A DNA stretch of 43,277 nucleotides, from assembly GCA_015233585.1 (NCBI GenBank), contig JADFXL010000006.1:1227-44503 (forward strand), in the 5' to 3' direction. Both the position numbers and the translations under genes were made by a program. Positions 17,715 through 26,363 of the stretch are shown here, one piece after another; position 1 is the first letter of the stretch, and every line of letters begins with the position of its first letter. The stretch comes from Alphaproteobacteria bacterium. GTDB taxonomy: Bacteria; Pseudomonadota; Alphaproteobacteria; Rhodospirillales; Rhodospirillaceae. Below the pieces are notes generated by a model. That model had not been told where the DNA came from. It saw only the letters and a program-made list of their open reading frames with translations, and searched no databases.

Positions 17715-18644
17715 TCAGTGCCGAACCAGCGACTCTCGAACCGTCCGGACGATTCCGGGGGCATCCAGGCCATAAAGCCTGAACAGATCCTGCTGGGACC
17801 CATATTTATGGGTGAACACGTCGGGAATGCCTAACCGGACCACCGGCGGCAAGACGAAGCCCCGGACTGCGGTCAGCGCCTCCAGCACCGCCGCCCCGAC
17901 ACCGCCTGGGAGGGTGTGCTCCTCGACCGTGACCAGCAGGCGGACGTCGCGTCCCAGCCTGACCAGGGTTTCGGTGTCCAGGGGCTTGATCGTGTGCAGG
18001 TTGACGACGCCGCACGCAATCCCTTCCGCGGCCAGCGTGTCAGCCGCCTGAAGAGCGGGCTGCACGGTGATGCCCGAAGCCACGATCAGCACCTCGCCCG
18101 GCGGCCGCTTGATAATCGCCTTGCCGATCTCGAAGCCGTCGGCCTCGGCCGAGACCACCGGATCGCCCCCCTTTCCGAGGCGGATATAGATCGGCCCAGG
18201 CCAGTCCGCCGTCTGGAGCATGAACCGCCCCATTTCGTCGGCGTCAGCCGGGCATACGACGGCCATGTTGGGGAGCGACCGCATGATCCCGATGTCTTCG
18301 ATCGCGGTATGAGTCGGGCCGAGCGGGGCATAGACCAAGCCGCCGCCATTGCCGATCAGGCGGACCGGAAGATTGTGCAGGCACACATCGACCGCCACCT
18401 GTTCGAAACAGCGGCGCGTGAGGAACGTGGCGATGGTGTTGACGTAAGGCACGAACCCTTCGATCGCCAGGCCCGCCGACAGACCGACGACGTTGGCCTC
18501 CGAAATGCCTTCGATGAAGAAACGCTCGGGAAATTCCCGGCGCATGGCATCCAGAGTCCCAGCGCCGGGATCAGAACCGACGTACAGAATCCGGTCGTCC
18601 TTGCGGGCAAGCGCGTGGACCTTGTCAAAGCAAATGCGACGCAT
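17715..18644 (-). CDS. Transketolase, C-terminal subunit (split form)
   Basis: This 309-residue subunit carries the pyrimidine-binding and C-terminal domains of a thiamine diphosphate transketolase. FIEGISEANVVGLSAGLA includes the conserved Glu (E49) that activates the cofactor, and the C-terminal domain begins near VLIVASGITVQPAL. Transketolase moves two-carbon ketol units between sugar phosphates; with ribose 5-phosphate and xylulose 5-phosphate it forms sedoheptulose 7-phosphate. Its start overlaps the stop of the N-terminal subunit gene (TGATG), as expected for subunits needed in equal amounts. Placement in a polysaccharide locus suggests a specialised role rather than central metabolism. 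Related two-subunit enzymes with other activities exist, so the substrate is uncertain. Confidence 0.9.
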   Translation of the reverse strand: MRRICFDKVHALARKDDRILYVGSDPGAGTLDAMRREFPERFFIEGISEANVVGLSAGLAIEGFVPYVNTIATFLTRRCFEQVAVDVCLHNLPVRLIGNGGGLVYAPLGPTHTAIEDIGIMRSLPNMAVVCPADADEMGRFMLQTADWPGPIYIRLGKGGDPVVSAEADGFEIGKAIIKRPPGEVLIVASGITVQPALQAADTLAAEGIACGVVNLHTIKPLDTETLVRLGRDVRLLVTVEEHTLPGGVGAAVLEALTAVRGFVLPPVVRLGIPDVFTHKYGSQQDLFRLYGLDAPGIVRTVRESLVRH

Positions 18645-19501
18645 CAGAAATCACCCAGGGCAGCCCGAATGGCCGTAAGTTCGTTGTCTTTAAGCTTGTT
18701 CTTGTGGTGCCAGTCGGCATTGTTTTCGGCCATCGGCACGCCTTTTCCCTTTACGGTATGGCAAATCAAGGCACTGGGACGCCCGCTTTCAAAAGGTGCC
18801 CCCGATAGGGCCTCACGCAGGGCGGAGACGTTGTGACCGTCGACCTCGCGAACGGCAAAACCGAAACTCCGCCATTTGTCGGCGAGCGGTTCCATATCTA
18901 GAACGACGGAAGTCGGCCCATAGGATTGCATCTTGTTGTAGTCGATCACCGCGGTAAGGCTGTCAACCCGATGCTTGCTGGCCGCCATCGCGGCCTCCCA
19001 CACAGAGCCTTCATTGAGTTCGCCGTCTCCCATCACGACGAACACCCGCCAGGATTTCCGCTTCAGCCGCGCCGCCAGCGCGAGACCCAGCCCGATCGAC
19101 AGGCCATGGCCCAGGGCGCCGGTCGAGGCCTCGACTCCCGGGATCGAGCCGTATTCAGGATGCCCCCCCAGAATACTGTCGAAAGCACAGAAGGTGTCGA
19201 GAACCGATGGCGGGAAAAAACCTTTGTCGGCCAACAGGGCGTATAGCGCGAGGCAGCCATGGCCCTTGCTGAGGATCAGACGGTCCCGGTCGGCCCAGGA
19301 AGGGTCATCCGGGCGGATGCGCAGGATATCGTCATAGAAAACACGCAAAATCTCGATCAGCGACATCGCCGGCCCCAGATGACCGCGCCCCGCCTTGACC
19401 AGCGCCCGGACCACCATCCGCCGCAGCATCAGCGAACGGTCATCAAGCTCTGATGAACATTCCGGACAGACGGCTCGCAACAATGTGTTTCCCGAAGTCA
19501 T
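18644..19501 (-). CDS. Transketolase, N-terminal subunit (split form)
   Basis: The 285-residue subunit provides the diphosphate-binding domain. The ThDP motif begins GDGELNEGS (158-160 for GDG) and closes at N188 in IDYNKMQ, and the fold also has the GHLGPAMS and SKGHGCLALYALL segments typical of transketolases. The ATG at 19501 is preferred over an upstream TTG. An N-terminal CPEC pair is unusual and could bind a metal or be incidental. It pairs with the overlapping C-terminal subunit gene. The upstream region contains an inverted repeat and tandem direct repeats described separately. Confidence 0.9.
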   Translation of the reverse strand: MTSGNTLLRAVCPECSSELDDRSLMLRRMVVRALVKAGRGHLGPAMSLIEILRVFYDDILRIRPDDPSWADRDRLILSKGHGCLALYALLADKGFFPPSVLDTFCAFDSILGGHPEYGSIPGVEASTGALGHGLSIGLGLALAARLKRKSWRVFVVMGDGELNEGSVWEAAMAASKHRVDSLTAVIDYNKMQSYGPTSVVLDMEPLADKWRSFGFAVREVDGHNVSALREALSGAPFESGRPSALICHTVKGKGVPMAENNADWHHKNKLKDNELTAIRAALGDF

Positions 19502-19582
19502 GCACAATACCTAAGCTGCCCAGATTGACGATTCTAAGCGGGCTTCTGGCCTCGTGCCGATCAGCCGACACATGACGACCGA

Positions 19583-19617
19583 CACTGCCAGACAGAATAA
19601 ACAACCCGCTGGCAGTG
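19583..19617. repeat. 9-bp perfect inverted repeat upstream of the transketolase genes
   Basis: CACTGCCAG at 19583-19591 is mirrored by CTGGCAGTG at 19609-19617 with a 17-base AT-richer spacer. It lies 82-116 bases upstream of the transketolase N-subunit start, so it could be a regulator site, a hairpin or a small-element remnant. Confidence 0.6.
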
Positions 19618-19647
19618 GACGCTATCCCAAGCCCCTTTCTGCTTCAA

Positions 19648-19675
19648 CCAAAATTTCCCGGCCAAAATTTCCCGG
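19648..19675. repeat. Tandem 14-bp direct repeat
   Basis: CCAAAATTTCCCGG occurs twice back to back (19648-19661 and 19662-19675) in the gap between the sulfotransferase-type gene and the transketolase genes. The unit contains AAATTT, itself a small palindrome. It may be a protein-binding site or a slippage product. Confidence 0.75.
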
Positions 19676-19697
19676 CGGTATCGGGACGAAGGCGTGC

Positions 19698-21833
19698 TCA
19701 AGGAGCTGAAACCACGCCACTGGCCGATGCGAGGACGGAGGCGCGTAGGTTGTAAACTTCCCGCAACCTAACATACAAAAGGTCATGGGCCCGATCCAAA
19801 ATAGCGGCGCATTCGGCTGGCGACCGCACGTCATCCGGACTTATATCGTTAATTGCGCCAGTAACCTGATAGCCACTCCAGGCTATGAACTTCTCAAGAA
19901 AATACTCAAGCGGATAAACGTCATCCATGGCAAGTTGAGAAAAATTAAGCCGTCCCAGGAGCCAGCGCATCTTGGTCTGGCGGTTTTGTGGCAAGCGGGA
20001 GAATTCGATGCGATGGGCATTGAGGTGAGCCGATGGCGGGACGAAGTCCTCGCAGCCTGTTGCCAGAAGGGAAATCAGGCGCCGCGTTTGCTCGTCGTTG
20101 ATCGTTTCAGTTGACATCTCGACGACACGCTCAAAGAGAGGTTTCGCCTCGTCAATAAGTTGATGCGTCTTATCATAATACCAGCCGAATTTACCTTTCA
20201 GGTCCAGAGCATCCCACTCTTCCCGGGACATTTCTCCGAAGTGAAACGCCGCCATCCGCTTGGATTCGATGTTCGGTGAGGGCGAATAGTAGCCATAGGC
20301 CTGCGGCGATAGCTCACAGTCCCGGATCAGGCTTTCAATGCACGCGGCACGGTCATCGCGGCGGACATGCACAAGGACCATCTTGCCTTTGTGCGCCTGG
20401 GCAAAGCTCTCCAGGATCGCGGCATAACCATTGCCGACAACGGCGGCATGCGGACACTCCGAGATCATTTTGCGGATCCGCTCCTGGTGCGAGGGATCGC
20501 CAGTCTCCGCATAGCTGCAAAACTCGTTGTAAAATTCTCGTGCGCAATATTCATGCATAGCGGTTGCGCCGCGACCTTCCCGGTCATAGACGTTCCTGAA
20601 CATATCAAAGATCGACAGCGTTCCATCACGACCGGTCCCGACAGCCAGGATCGGCAGCAATTTCCGCTTGGACGAAGCCTTGGCCCGCTTTAATTTTTTA
20701 TCCGCTGTTGAGGCATTCGGAGGGGGGGGGGCGGGAAAGAGCAGGCTGAACACATTGGCGGCGTCATTCTCGACCAACCGGTTCGTCGTCTCCCGGCGAA
20801 TGGCCTCGAGAATATCACGACCTTGTTCGCCCGTGGCCGCCAAGGTCCGTAAGCCGTCGAGCAGTTCGCGACTCCGCGTTTCCACGGTTGACAGGGTGTC
20901 GGGAACCGCCGCCAACTGCTCGAATGCGGTCTGCGTTTGCCCGGCTTTGGCATCGATGTCCCGAACCGTGTCGGTCAACTCGCGGGTCTGTGCTTCCAAG
21001 ATCGAGAGGGAGTCGGGGACCGCCTCCAGTTGCGCCAAGGCCGTTCGCAATTGCCCGACCTTGGTGTCCAGCCCTTGTACGCCTTCGATCACTTCGCGGC
21101 TTCGGGCCTCGACCGCCGACACCGGAGCGTCGGCCATTCCGTCAATTCGGCGCGTCAGGTCGAGTAGTTCGACCAGCGTGTCGGTCATCCCTTCCAACTG
21201 TTCTAGCGACGTTGTCGTCCGGGCGGCGGCCTTGGTGTCGATTCCCCGGATTTCGTCAGCGAGGGCGCGACCTTGAGCGTCCAGCGCCGCGAGCGCCACG
21301 GGGACCCCCTCCAGTCGTTCCAACGCGCTTGCCGTTAGGCCGACCTTGGAGTCGACCGTCTGCAGCCCTTCGGCCAACTCACGGGCTTGCCGCTCCAGAA
21401 CCGATCCGGAGACATCGGTCAGGCCGTCGATCCGGCGGGCCAGATTAAGAATTTCCGCCAGGGTACTGGGAACATGCTCCAACTGGTCGGTCTGCCCGGC
21501 AATCCAGGACACCTGTCCGGCCAGATTGCCGAGGCGCCCATTCGCCGTGGCCGCCGTGTCGGACAATGCGTCCAGGCGATTCAGCATGCGGCGCAAGCTT
21601 TCGATGCCGAGTCTCACCTCGTCCTCATGCCGCCGGCCGGCATCTTCTCTGAGCAACTGCAACTGCCGCTCCAAGGCATCGTACCTGAGCCGCAGTTTTG
21701 TCCGCTCCATTTCGATGGCACTTAAGCTAGAAATCAGGTCACGGGCATAAGCCAATAGCCTGTCGCGGTCGAGTTGATCTATTCCCGGCGCGCCAACGGA
21801 ACGAGGAAGTAAGACGTTGTCGCTATTAATCAT
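19698..21833 (-). CDS. Coiled-coil protein with C-terminal sulfotransferase-like domain
   Basis: The 711-residue product has two parts. Residues about 20-365 are helical and repetitive, with units of about 38-55 residues that share patterns such as VPDSLSILEAQTREL, DAKAGQTQTAFEQL and LARRIDGL, consistent with a long coiled coil. A Pro-rich hinge (PAPPPPN, about 368) and a basic patch lead to a domain from about 395: ILAVGTGRDGTLSIFDMF resembles the PAPS 5'-phosphosulfate loop, and VHVRRDDRAACIESLIRD the 3'-phosphate region of sulfotransferases. It might sulfate the glycan. There is no signal peptide, so action is cytoplasmic. A C10 run on the coding strand (+ strand G10 at 20722-20731) encodes the hinge and could switch the second domain off. 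The start has an AGGA site. Confidence 0.75.
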   Translation of the reverse strand: MINSDNVLLPRSVGAPGIDQLDRDRLLAYARDLISSLSAIEMERTKLRLRYDALERQLQLLREDAGRRHEDEVRLGIESLRRMLNRLDALSDTAATANGRLGNLAGQVSWIAGQTDQLEHVPSTLAEILNLARRIDGLTDVSGSVLERQARELAEGLQTVDSKVGLTASALERLEGVPVALAALDAQGRALADEIRGIDTKAAARTTTSLEQLEGMTDTLVELLDLTRRIDGMADAPVSAVEARSREVIEGVQGLDTKVGQLRTALAQLEAVPDSLSILEAQTRELTDTVRDIDAKAGQTQTAFEQLAAVPDTLSTVETRSRELLDGLRTLAATGEQGRDILEAIRRETTNRLVENDAANVFSLLFPAPPPPNASTADKKLKRAKASSKRKLLPILAVGTGRDGTLSIFDMFRNVYDREGRGATAMHEYCAREFYNEFCSYAETGDPSHQERIRKMISECPHAAVVGNGYAAILESFAQAHKGKMVLVHVRRDDRAACIESLIRDCELSPQAYGYYSPSPNIESKRMAAFHFGEMSREEWDALDLKGKFGWYYDKTHQLIDEAKPLFERVVEMSTETINDEQTRRLISLLATGCEDFVPPSAHLNAHRIEFSRLPQNRQTKMRWLLGRLNFSQLAMDDVYPLEYFLEKFIAWSGYQVTGAINDISPDDVRSPAECAAILDRAHDLLYVRLREVYNLRASVLASASGVVSAP
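20722..20731 (-). repeat. G10/C10 homopolymer inside the sulfotransferase-type gene
   Basis: Ten G on the plus strand encode the Pro-rich hinge. Gain or loss of one base would change frame between the coiled coil and the sulfotransferase-like domain; in one shifted frame a stop follows about 16 codons later (20690). Confidence 0.85.
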
Positions 21834-22137
21834 TAATCGTGTCCTTTTTCTGGCGACAGTGACTTTGACCCTCGTCCCATGGCAATTTTGGGTTTATGGA
21901 ACGGCATGTGTCATCGTGGTGGTTCTTCTCCAGCCACACAAAAGCGCACCGGAACAAGAATCGCAACATTAACTTACGCAAAGTTTTGGATGAGCGTGAG
22001 TCACTCCCGGATCTTGCTGGATATCATGCGATATGGCATCGTGGGTGTCAACGGCGAGGCGGTGAGGCCTTCGTCCGGGAAACGGGTCTGCCTTGCCGGG
22101 GCGGGGCGGAGGGGGCGAGAGGTTAGGAGGGGGTGCT

Positions 22138-22746
22138 TTGCGAACCAGAGATTGCGAGACCGTGATCCGGAGTTATTTTTCTGTTCTTCTCGGTCATCTG
22201 AACGAGACGGAGACGTCACGGGCCGATGGCTCGATGATTCCACTCTCTGAAGCTCTTGACTGGGTCATCAGCCGGTCGTTGGCGACCAGGAGTCAGCCGA
22301 ACAAGATCATGTTCATCGGCAATGGGGGGAGCGCCGGCATCTGCAGTCACATGGCCACGGATTTCAGTAAGAACGGTGGCATGCGTTCCCTAGCTTTCAA
22401 TGATGGGGCGTTGTTGACCTGTCTCGGCAACGATTACGGATTTGAGCACGTCTTCGCCAAACAGATCGAATATCATGCCCGGGCCGGAGACCTGCTGGTC
22501 GCCATCAGCAGTTCGGGCCGCTCCGCGGATATTCTGAATGGCGTCGCAGCCGCCCGCAAGGTCGGGTGTGCCGTCGTCACCTTCAGCGGATTCTCGTCGG
22601 GCAATCCCCTACGCAGCCTCGGCGACATGAACTTCTTCGTCGCCTCGGATCAATATGGGTTCGTGGAAGTCGCCCATCAAGCGCTGATCCATGCCTGGCT
22701 GGATATCGCCTTGGGATGGTCGGGCTCTGACTCTATAGCGCCTTAA
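22138..22746 (+). CDS. gmhA: Phosphoheptose isomerase (SIS domain), GmhA-like
   Basis: The 202-residue protein has the SIS fold of sedoheptulose 7-phosphate isomerase, which forms D-glycero-D-manno-heptose 7-phosphate, the first committed step to nucleotide-activated heptose. FIGNGGSAGICSHMATDFSK (from about 59) and ISSSGRSADIL are the phosphate-binding Ser/Thr-rich loops; LLTCLGNDYGFEHVFAKQIE is the usual GmhA segment. The TTG at 22138 is chosen because a clear AGGAGG site lies 7 bases upstream and it gives family length; the ORF track starts earlier at another TTG. HddA and the GmhB/nucleotidyltransferase fusion at the far end of the locus supply the following steps. It leads a plus-strand series. 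Confidence 0.9.
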   Translation: MRTRDCETVIRSYFSVLLGHLNETETSRADGSMIPLSEALDWVISRSLATRSQPNKIMFIGNGGSAGICSHMATDFSKNGGMRSLAFNDGALLTCLGNDYGFEHVFAKQIEYHARAGDLLVAISSSGRSADILNGVAAARKVGCAVVTFSGFSSGNPLRSLGDMNFFVASDQYGFVEVAHQALIHAWLDIALGWSGSDSIAP

Positions 22747-22812
22747 GTTGGGTCTGGGATGCTTCCCCATGGCAAGAGCCTTTCTGGGGGCGGGTCTTGA
22801 GGTGAGATAGAA

Positions 22813-24435
22813 ATGGTGGCCCGCATCCTTTTGGCGGTGCGCCGTTTGGTGGCGGCCGTGCCCGGGTTGCGGCGGCTGTTTTGCCGCAGTCCAGCGCTCC
22901 AGGCGCTGGATCTGCTGTTCCGCCGAATGCTGCGCAGTGTTGGCCGGCGGGGAATGCCGATGGAAGGCACAGCGACCGTTGCCGCCGCCCGCGAAGCTGC
23001 CCTGTTCGGAGATCTGCGGCGCGCGGTCGACATCGGCGCCGCGGTGGTCGCGAGGAGCTGCGGCGATCCTGCCTTTCACCGCAGCCTGGTCGATTGGGTG
23101 CAACGCACGGGCGAGGCGGGCACCCGGGCGCAAACGCTGTGGCAGGCTCTGTCTGCCGACGCGGCCCTTGTTTCGGGACGGGACCGGGACGCTCTGGCCG
23201 CGCTGCTGACCTCCGTGGGACTGGAAATCCTTTCCCACAACGGACTCTCCGCCAGCCTTCGATTCCTGCGCCTGGCCGGAACACTTTCCCCTACGCCGGA
23301 TCGCGCTTTCTGCACACAGATGTGCGAGTTCCTCGTCGGCGCCTGTGCCGATGCGGCAGAGGCGGGGCAAACCCTGGCTTCCGCCAGCGCCCCTCCGACC
23401 GTGTTCGGCTATGTGGTATGGGGGTCCGCTTATGTCGACGCGTTTATGAAGTATCATATCCGGTCGCTATTGGCGCCGGGAAACCTGCCGGCTTTGACTG
23501 CGCGGCGCCTGGTGGTCTCCATCGTCACCACCCCGGAGGACCGGGCCCGTATCGTCTCCCATCAGCAATTCGCGGCCCTTGCCCGTCACGCCGAAGTCCA
23601 CTTTTCTCTGGTTTCAGGGCATTTATGCGCTCGAAACAACAGTCTCGCGCCAGATCAGCTATTTTACCGTTTTTATGGCGCTCTCGACCATATTAACTTG
23701 CATTTTGCCGGGGCCGCCGGGGCCGACGTGTTCCTGCTGCCGGTTGACTGTCTTGTTGCGGACGGATCGATCCGAGCCATGACCGGGTATCTCGCCCAAG
23801 GCTACGATAGCTGCGGTGGCGCCAACATCGTTGCCAAGACGGAGAGTTTTTTACCGGCCCTGGACGCCGTGTGTCCGGGAGACGGGCCGATCGTGCTTGA
23901 TACCAGGCGGTTGGCCTCTCTTGCGCTGAAGCATTGTCACCAGTACACGGCTTCGCAGTGGATGGTCCGGGGCAATCGAAGTTTTGGGCGATGGCCGCGT
24001 GAACTGTTCTGGCCGGTGAAGGGCGGCGTGGTCGCCCATTCCATCTATACCCATCCGTTGTTTATTTCGGCTCGTGCGCTGGGGGCCGGCATCGAGTTTC
24101 CGTATTCCTCGGCAGATTTCCTGCTGACGGCCCGGATATTTCAGGATCGCGGCACGTTCCGCCGCTTCCGCGTAATTTCCGACGCAAGCGAAGCCTATAT
24201 CAGTAACTTTACCTCTACCCACCGACGGTTCGAGGAGACCGACCGCCCCTTCGATCCGCGCGCCTTCGCCGCGGCCCACCGCGGCGCCTATCCGATTCAT
24301 CGGCATATGTTCTGTCAGCGCCAGTTCGTTCCCACCCTCGGCGGCGAGGCCGGCGATCGCGACCCGGACGCAGACATGGCGGTCATCCAGGCGCAACTGG
24401 GGGTGCCGGCGGGCCAGCAGGTGCCGGACTTTTGA
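22813..24435 (+). CDS. Putative glycosyltransferase of an unfamiliar family (paralogue of 30048-31742)
   Basis: I do not recognise a named family in this 540-residue protein. The first 190 residues are helical and basic at the N-terminus. The core starts near residue 200 with YVVWGSAYVDAF and SLLAPGNLPAL and continues to about 490. The same blocks appear in the gene at 30048: VVWG-x2-Y-x2-AF, SLLAPGN-x-PAL, a GALDHI/GAMQNL block followed by a PVD/TPD acidic site, VAHSIYTHPLFISARAL against ILIHSPHHLPAYISHRAL, and a closing F-x2-R-x3-PT. An acidic residue after a hydrophobic strand (FLLPVD) is what a GT-A-type metal site could look like, so a glycosyltransferase is plausible but unproven. The ATG has a GAGGTGAG site. 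Confidence 0.6.
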   Translation: MVARILLAVRRLVAAVPGLRRLFCRSPALQALDLLFRRMLRSVGRRGMPMEGTATVAAAREAALFGDLRRAVDIGAAVVARSCGDPAFHRSLVDWVQRTGEAGTRAQTLWQALSADAALVSGRDRDALAALLTSVGLEILSHNGLSASLRFLRLAGTLSPTPDRAFCTQMCEFLVGACADAAEAGQTLASASAPPTVFGYVVWGSAYVDAFMKYHIRSLLAPGNLPALTARRLVVSIVTTPEDRARIVSHQQFAALARHAEVHFSLVSGHLCARNNSLAPDQLFYRFYGALDHINLHFAGAAGADVFLLPVDCLVADGSIRAMTGYLAQGYDSCGGANIVAKTESFLPALDAVCPGDGPIVLDTRRLASLALKHCHQYTASQWMVRGNRSFGRWPRELFWPVKGGVVAHSIYTHPLFISARALGAGIEFPYSSADFLLTARIFQDRGTFRRFRVISDASEAYISNFTSTHRRFEETDRPFDPRAFAAAHRGAYPIHRHMFCQRQFVPTLGGEAGDRDPDADMAVIQAQLGVPAGQQVPDF

Positions 24436-24672
24436 GTGCCGTTTTCCCTTCTTGACGAGGTGGGACGCGTGGCTTACGCTGACTTCGTCAATAAGGGTTG
24501 GGCCGTTTCTGGGTTCTTTATTCGACGAAACCGAGAGTCTGAGGCTGAAAGTGTCGTCTGGTTTGCCGGGTCGCCGAGAGGCCCGTTGGAGGGGCGATCT
24601 TCAGGCGAGGACAAGCCAGGGTCGTCGCAGGGAACCCGGAGGCATCCGGGAGTTTCCGACAAGGGGCGGTTT

Positions 24673-25737
24673 ATGGCACGTTTGTACAGCACGCTGAAGT
24701 ATCTGAGTTTTGCTGATCATCTGCAGGCACTTCGGGAAAGGCGGGTTGTCGCGCCGGTCCATATCCGGATAAAACCCATCAATCGCTGCAATCATAACTG
24801 CTGGTATTGCGCTTATCGGGTGGATAACCTGAAGCTGGGCGAGGACATGCAGGAAAGCGATGTTCTGCCGCCGGAGAAGATGTTCGAGATCGTGGGTGAC
24901 GTCATTGCCATGGGGGTTAAGGCGGTCACGTTTACTGGCGGCGGCGAACCGACCCTGTACAAGCCGTTGCCAGAGGTGGTCGACCGTCTGGCTGCCGGCG
25001 GCGTACGCGTCGGCATGCTGACCAACGGGTCCAATCTGCAAAAGGCGGTTGCGGAAAGTTTTGTCCGCAATGGCACCTGGGTTCGCATCTCGATGGATGC
25101 CTGGGACGACGAGAGTTACGTCGCGTCGCGCGGGGCCCGCCTCGGCGACTTCACCAAGATGCTCAACAATATTCGGGCATTTACCGCTTCGGGCACCCGT
25201 TGCGTGCTCGGGGTCAGCTACATTGTCGGCAAAAATAATTACATGCATCTGGCGGAAATGGCCGAGCTGTTAAGAGATGCTGGCGTCGACCATGTCAAAT
25301 TTTCCGGCGTCGTGGTCAGCAACGATGTCGAAGGTAATAATTCCTATCATGCGGAGATCAAGGAACGGGTGGCGGAACAGATTGAGCGGGCGCGCCTTTT
25401 TCAAAGTGAGCGCTTCACGGTGCTTAATCATTATCACGACCTTGAAGATCGATTTGAGAAGAACTACACATTCTGCCCGTTCTTGCAGTTTTTGACTATA
25501 ATCGGCGCAGATCAGGTAGTTTATACGTGTCAGGACAAAGCTTTCACTTCCAGTGGCACCCTTGGATCGATTCGTGACATCTCCTTCAAGGAGTTCTGGT
25601 TTTCAGATGCCAACCGAAAGCGCCTTTACGAGTTCAATCCTTCGATCGAATGCCACCATCATTGCGTTACCCACGCCAAGAACCTGTCGATCCTCGAATA
25701 CCTTTCGCTTGACCAGGACCATGCGGTTTTCGTCTGA
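24673..25737 (+). CDS. Radical SAM enzyme with one auxiliary cluster (twitch/SPASM-like)
   Basis: The 354-residue protein has the radical SAM motif C39-x3-C43-x2-C46 in NRCNHNCWYC, then TFTGGGEPTLY (the GGE SAM-binding motif). Four further cysteines, C268, C286, C327 and C331, near the end could bind one auxiliary iron-sulfur cluster. Such enzymes carry out difficult radical chemistry, for example epimerisation, dehydrogenation or deoxygenation of sugars, but no substrate can be assigned. The ATG at 24673 follows AAGGGG and starts a protein of normal length; the ORF track's extra 79 residues have no family character. It precedes a HAD phosphatase and an APH-type kinase in a compact series, suggesting a three-step module acting on a phosphorylated sugar or polyol. 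Confidence 0.88.
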   Translation: MARLYSTLKYLSFADHLQALRERRVVAPVHIRIKPINRCNHNCWYCAYRVDNLKLGEDMQESDVLPPEKMFEIVGDVIAMGVKAVTFTGGGEPTLYKPLPEVVDRLAAGGVRVGMLTNGSNLQKAVAESFVRNGTWVRISMDAWDDESYVASRGARLGDFTKMLNNIRAFTASGTRCVLGVSYIVGKNNYMHLAEMAELLRDAGVDHVKFSGVVVSNDVEGNNSYHAEIKERVAEQIERARLFQSERFTVLNHYHDLEDRFEKNYTFCPFLQFLTIIGADQVVYTCQDKAFTSSGTLGSIRDISFKEFWFSDANRKRLYEFNPSIECHHHCVTHAKNLSILEYLSLDQDHAVFV

Positions 25738-25754
25738 GAGAGTGCAGAGCACCC

Positions 25755-26363
25755 ATGTTAATTGGTCTGGATTTCGACAACACGCTGGCGCGATACGACA
25801 AAGCGTTCTCCGTCGCGGCCCGCGACATGGGTCTGGGCATTGGGGATGGGGATCGCACCAAAGAAGAGATCAAAAAGCTGGCGAAACGATCTGCCGGCGG
25901 TGAGGAGGCTTGGCAGCGCCTTCAGGGACGAGTGTACGGCTATTATATGGCCCGTGCCGAGCTGTTTCCCGGTGTCGCGGCCTTTGTCAGGCGCGTCCGG
26001 GAGGCCGGAAACGGGCTGGTAATCGTCAGTCACAAGAGTGAATACGGCCACTTCGATCAAGACCGTATCAACTTGCGCACGGCGGCGCTGGCGTGGATGC
26101 GAACCCATGAGTTCTTTGGGGACGCCGGGCTCGGCTTTTTGGAAGAAGATATCCACTTCGCCTCCACCCGGGAGGATAAGCTGGCCATGATCGGCCGTTG
26201 CGGCTGTGGGCTTTTTGTCGATGACTTGCCCGAAGTGCTGCTGGATGCCGCCTTTCCGGCGGCAACGCGGCGTCTCCTGTTTGCACCCAATGGCGATGCG
26301 GAGGGCACGGGGTTGCCGCATTTTATTTCGTGGGACGCTCTGGCGGAGACCTTGGTGCCATGA
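25755..26363 (+). CDS. HAD-family hydrolase (probable phosphatase)
   Basis: The 202-residue protein has HAD motif I as LDFDNTLA (nucleophile D6, acid D8), motif II around VIVSHKS, and motif IV in LFVDDLPEVLL. A helical cap sits between motifs I and II. Such enzymes remove phosphate from small phosphorylated metabolites. It is not the zinc-binding GmhB type, which is found in the fusion at 40077. It follows the radical SAM gene by 17 bases and its stop overlaps the next start (ATGA), so the three are surely co-expressed; its substrate may be a product of the radical SAM enzyme or a phosphorylated precursor. Confidence 0.85.
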   Translation: MLIGLDFDNTLARYDKAFSVAARDMGLGIGDGDRTKEEIKKLAKRSAGGEEAWQRLQGRVYGYYMARAELFPGVAAFVRRVREAGNGLVIVSHKSEYGHFDQDRINLRTAALAWMRTHEFFGDAGLGFLEEDIHFASTREDKLAMIGRCGCGLFVDDLPEVLLDAAFPAATRRLLFAPNGDAEGTGLPHFISWDALAETLVP

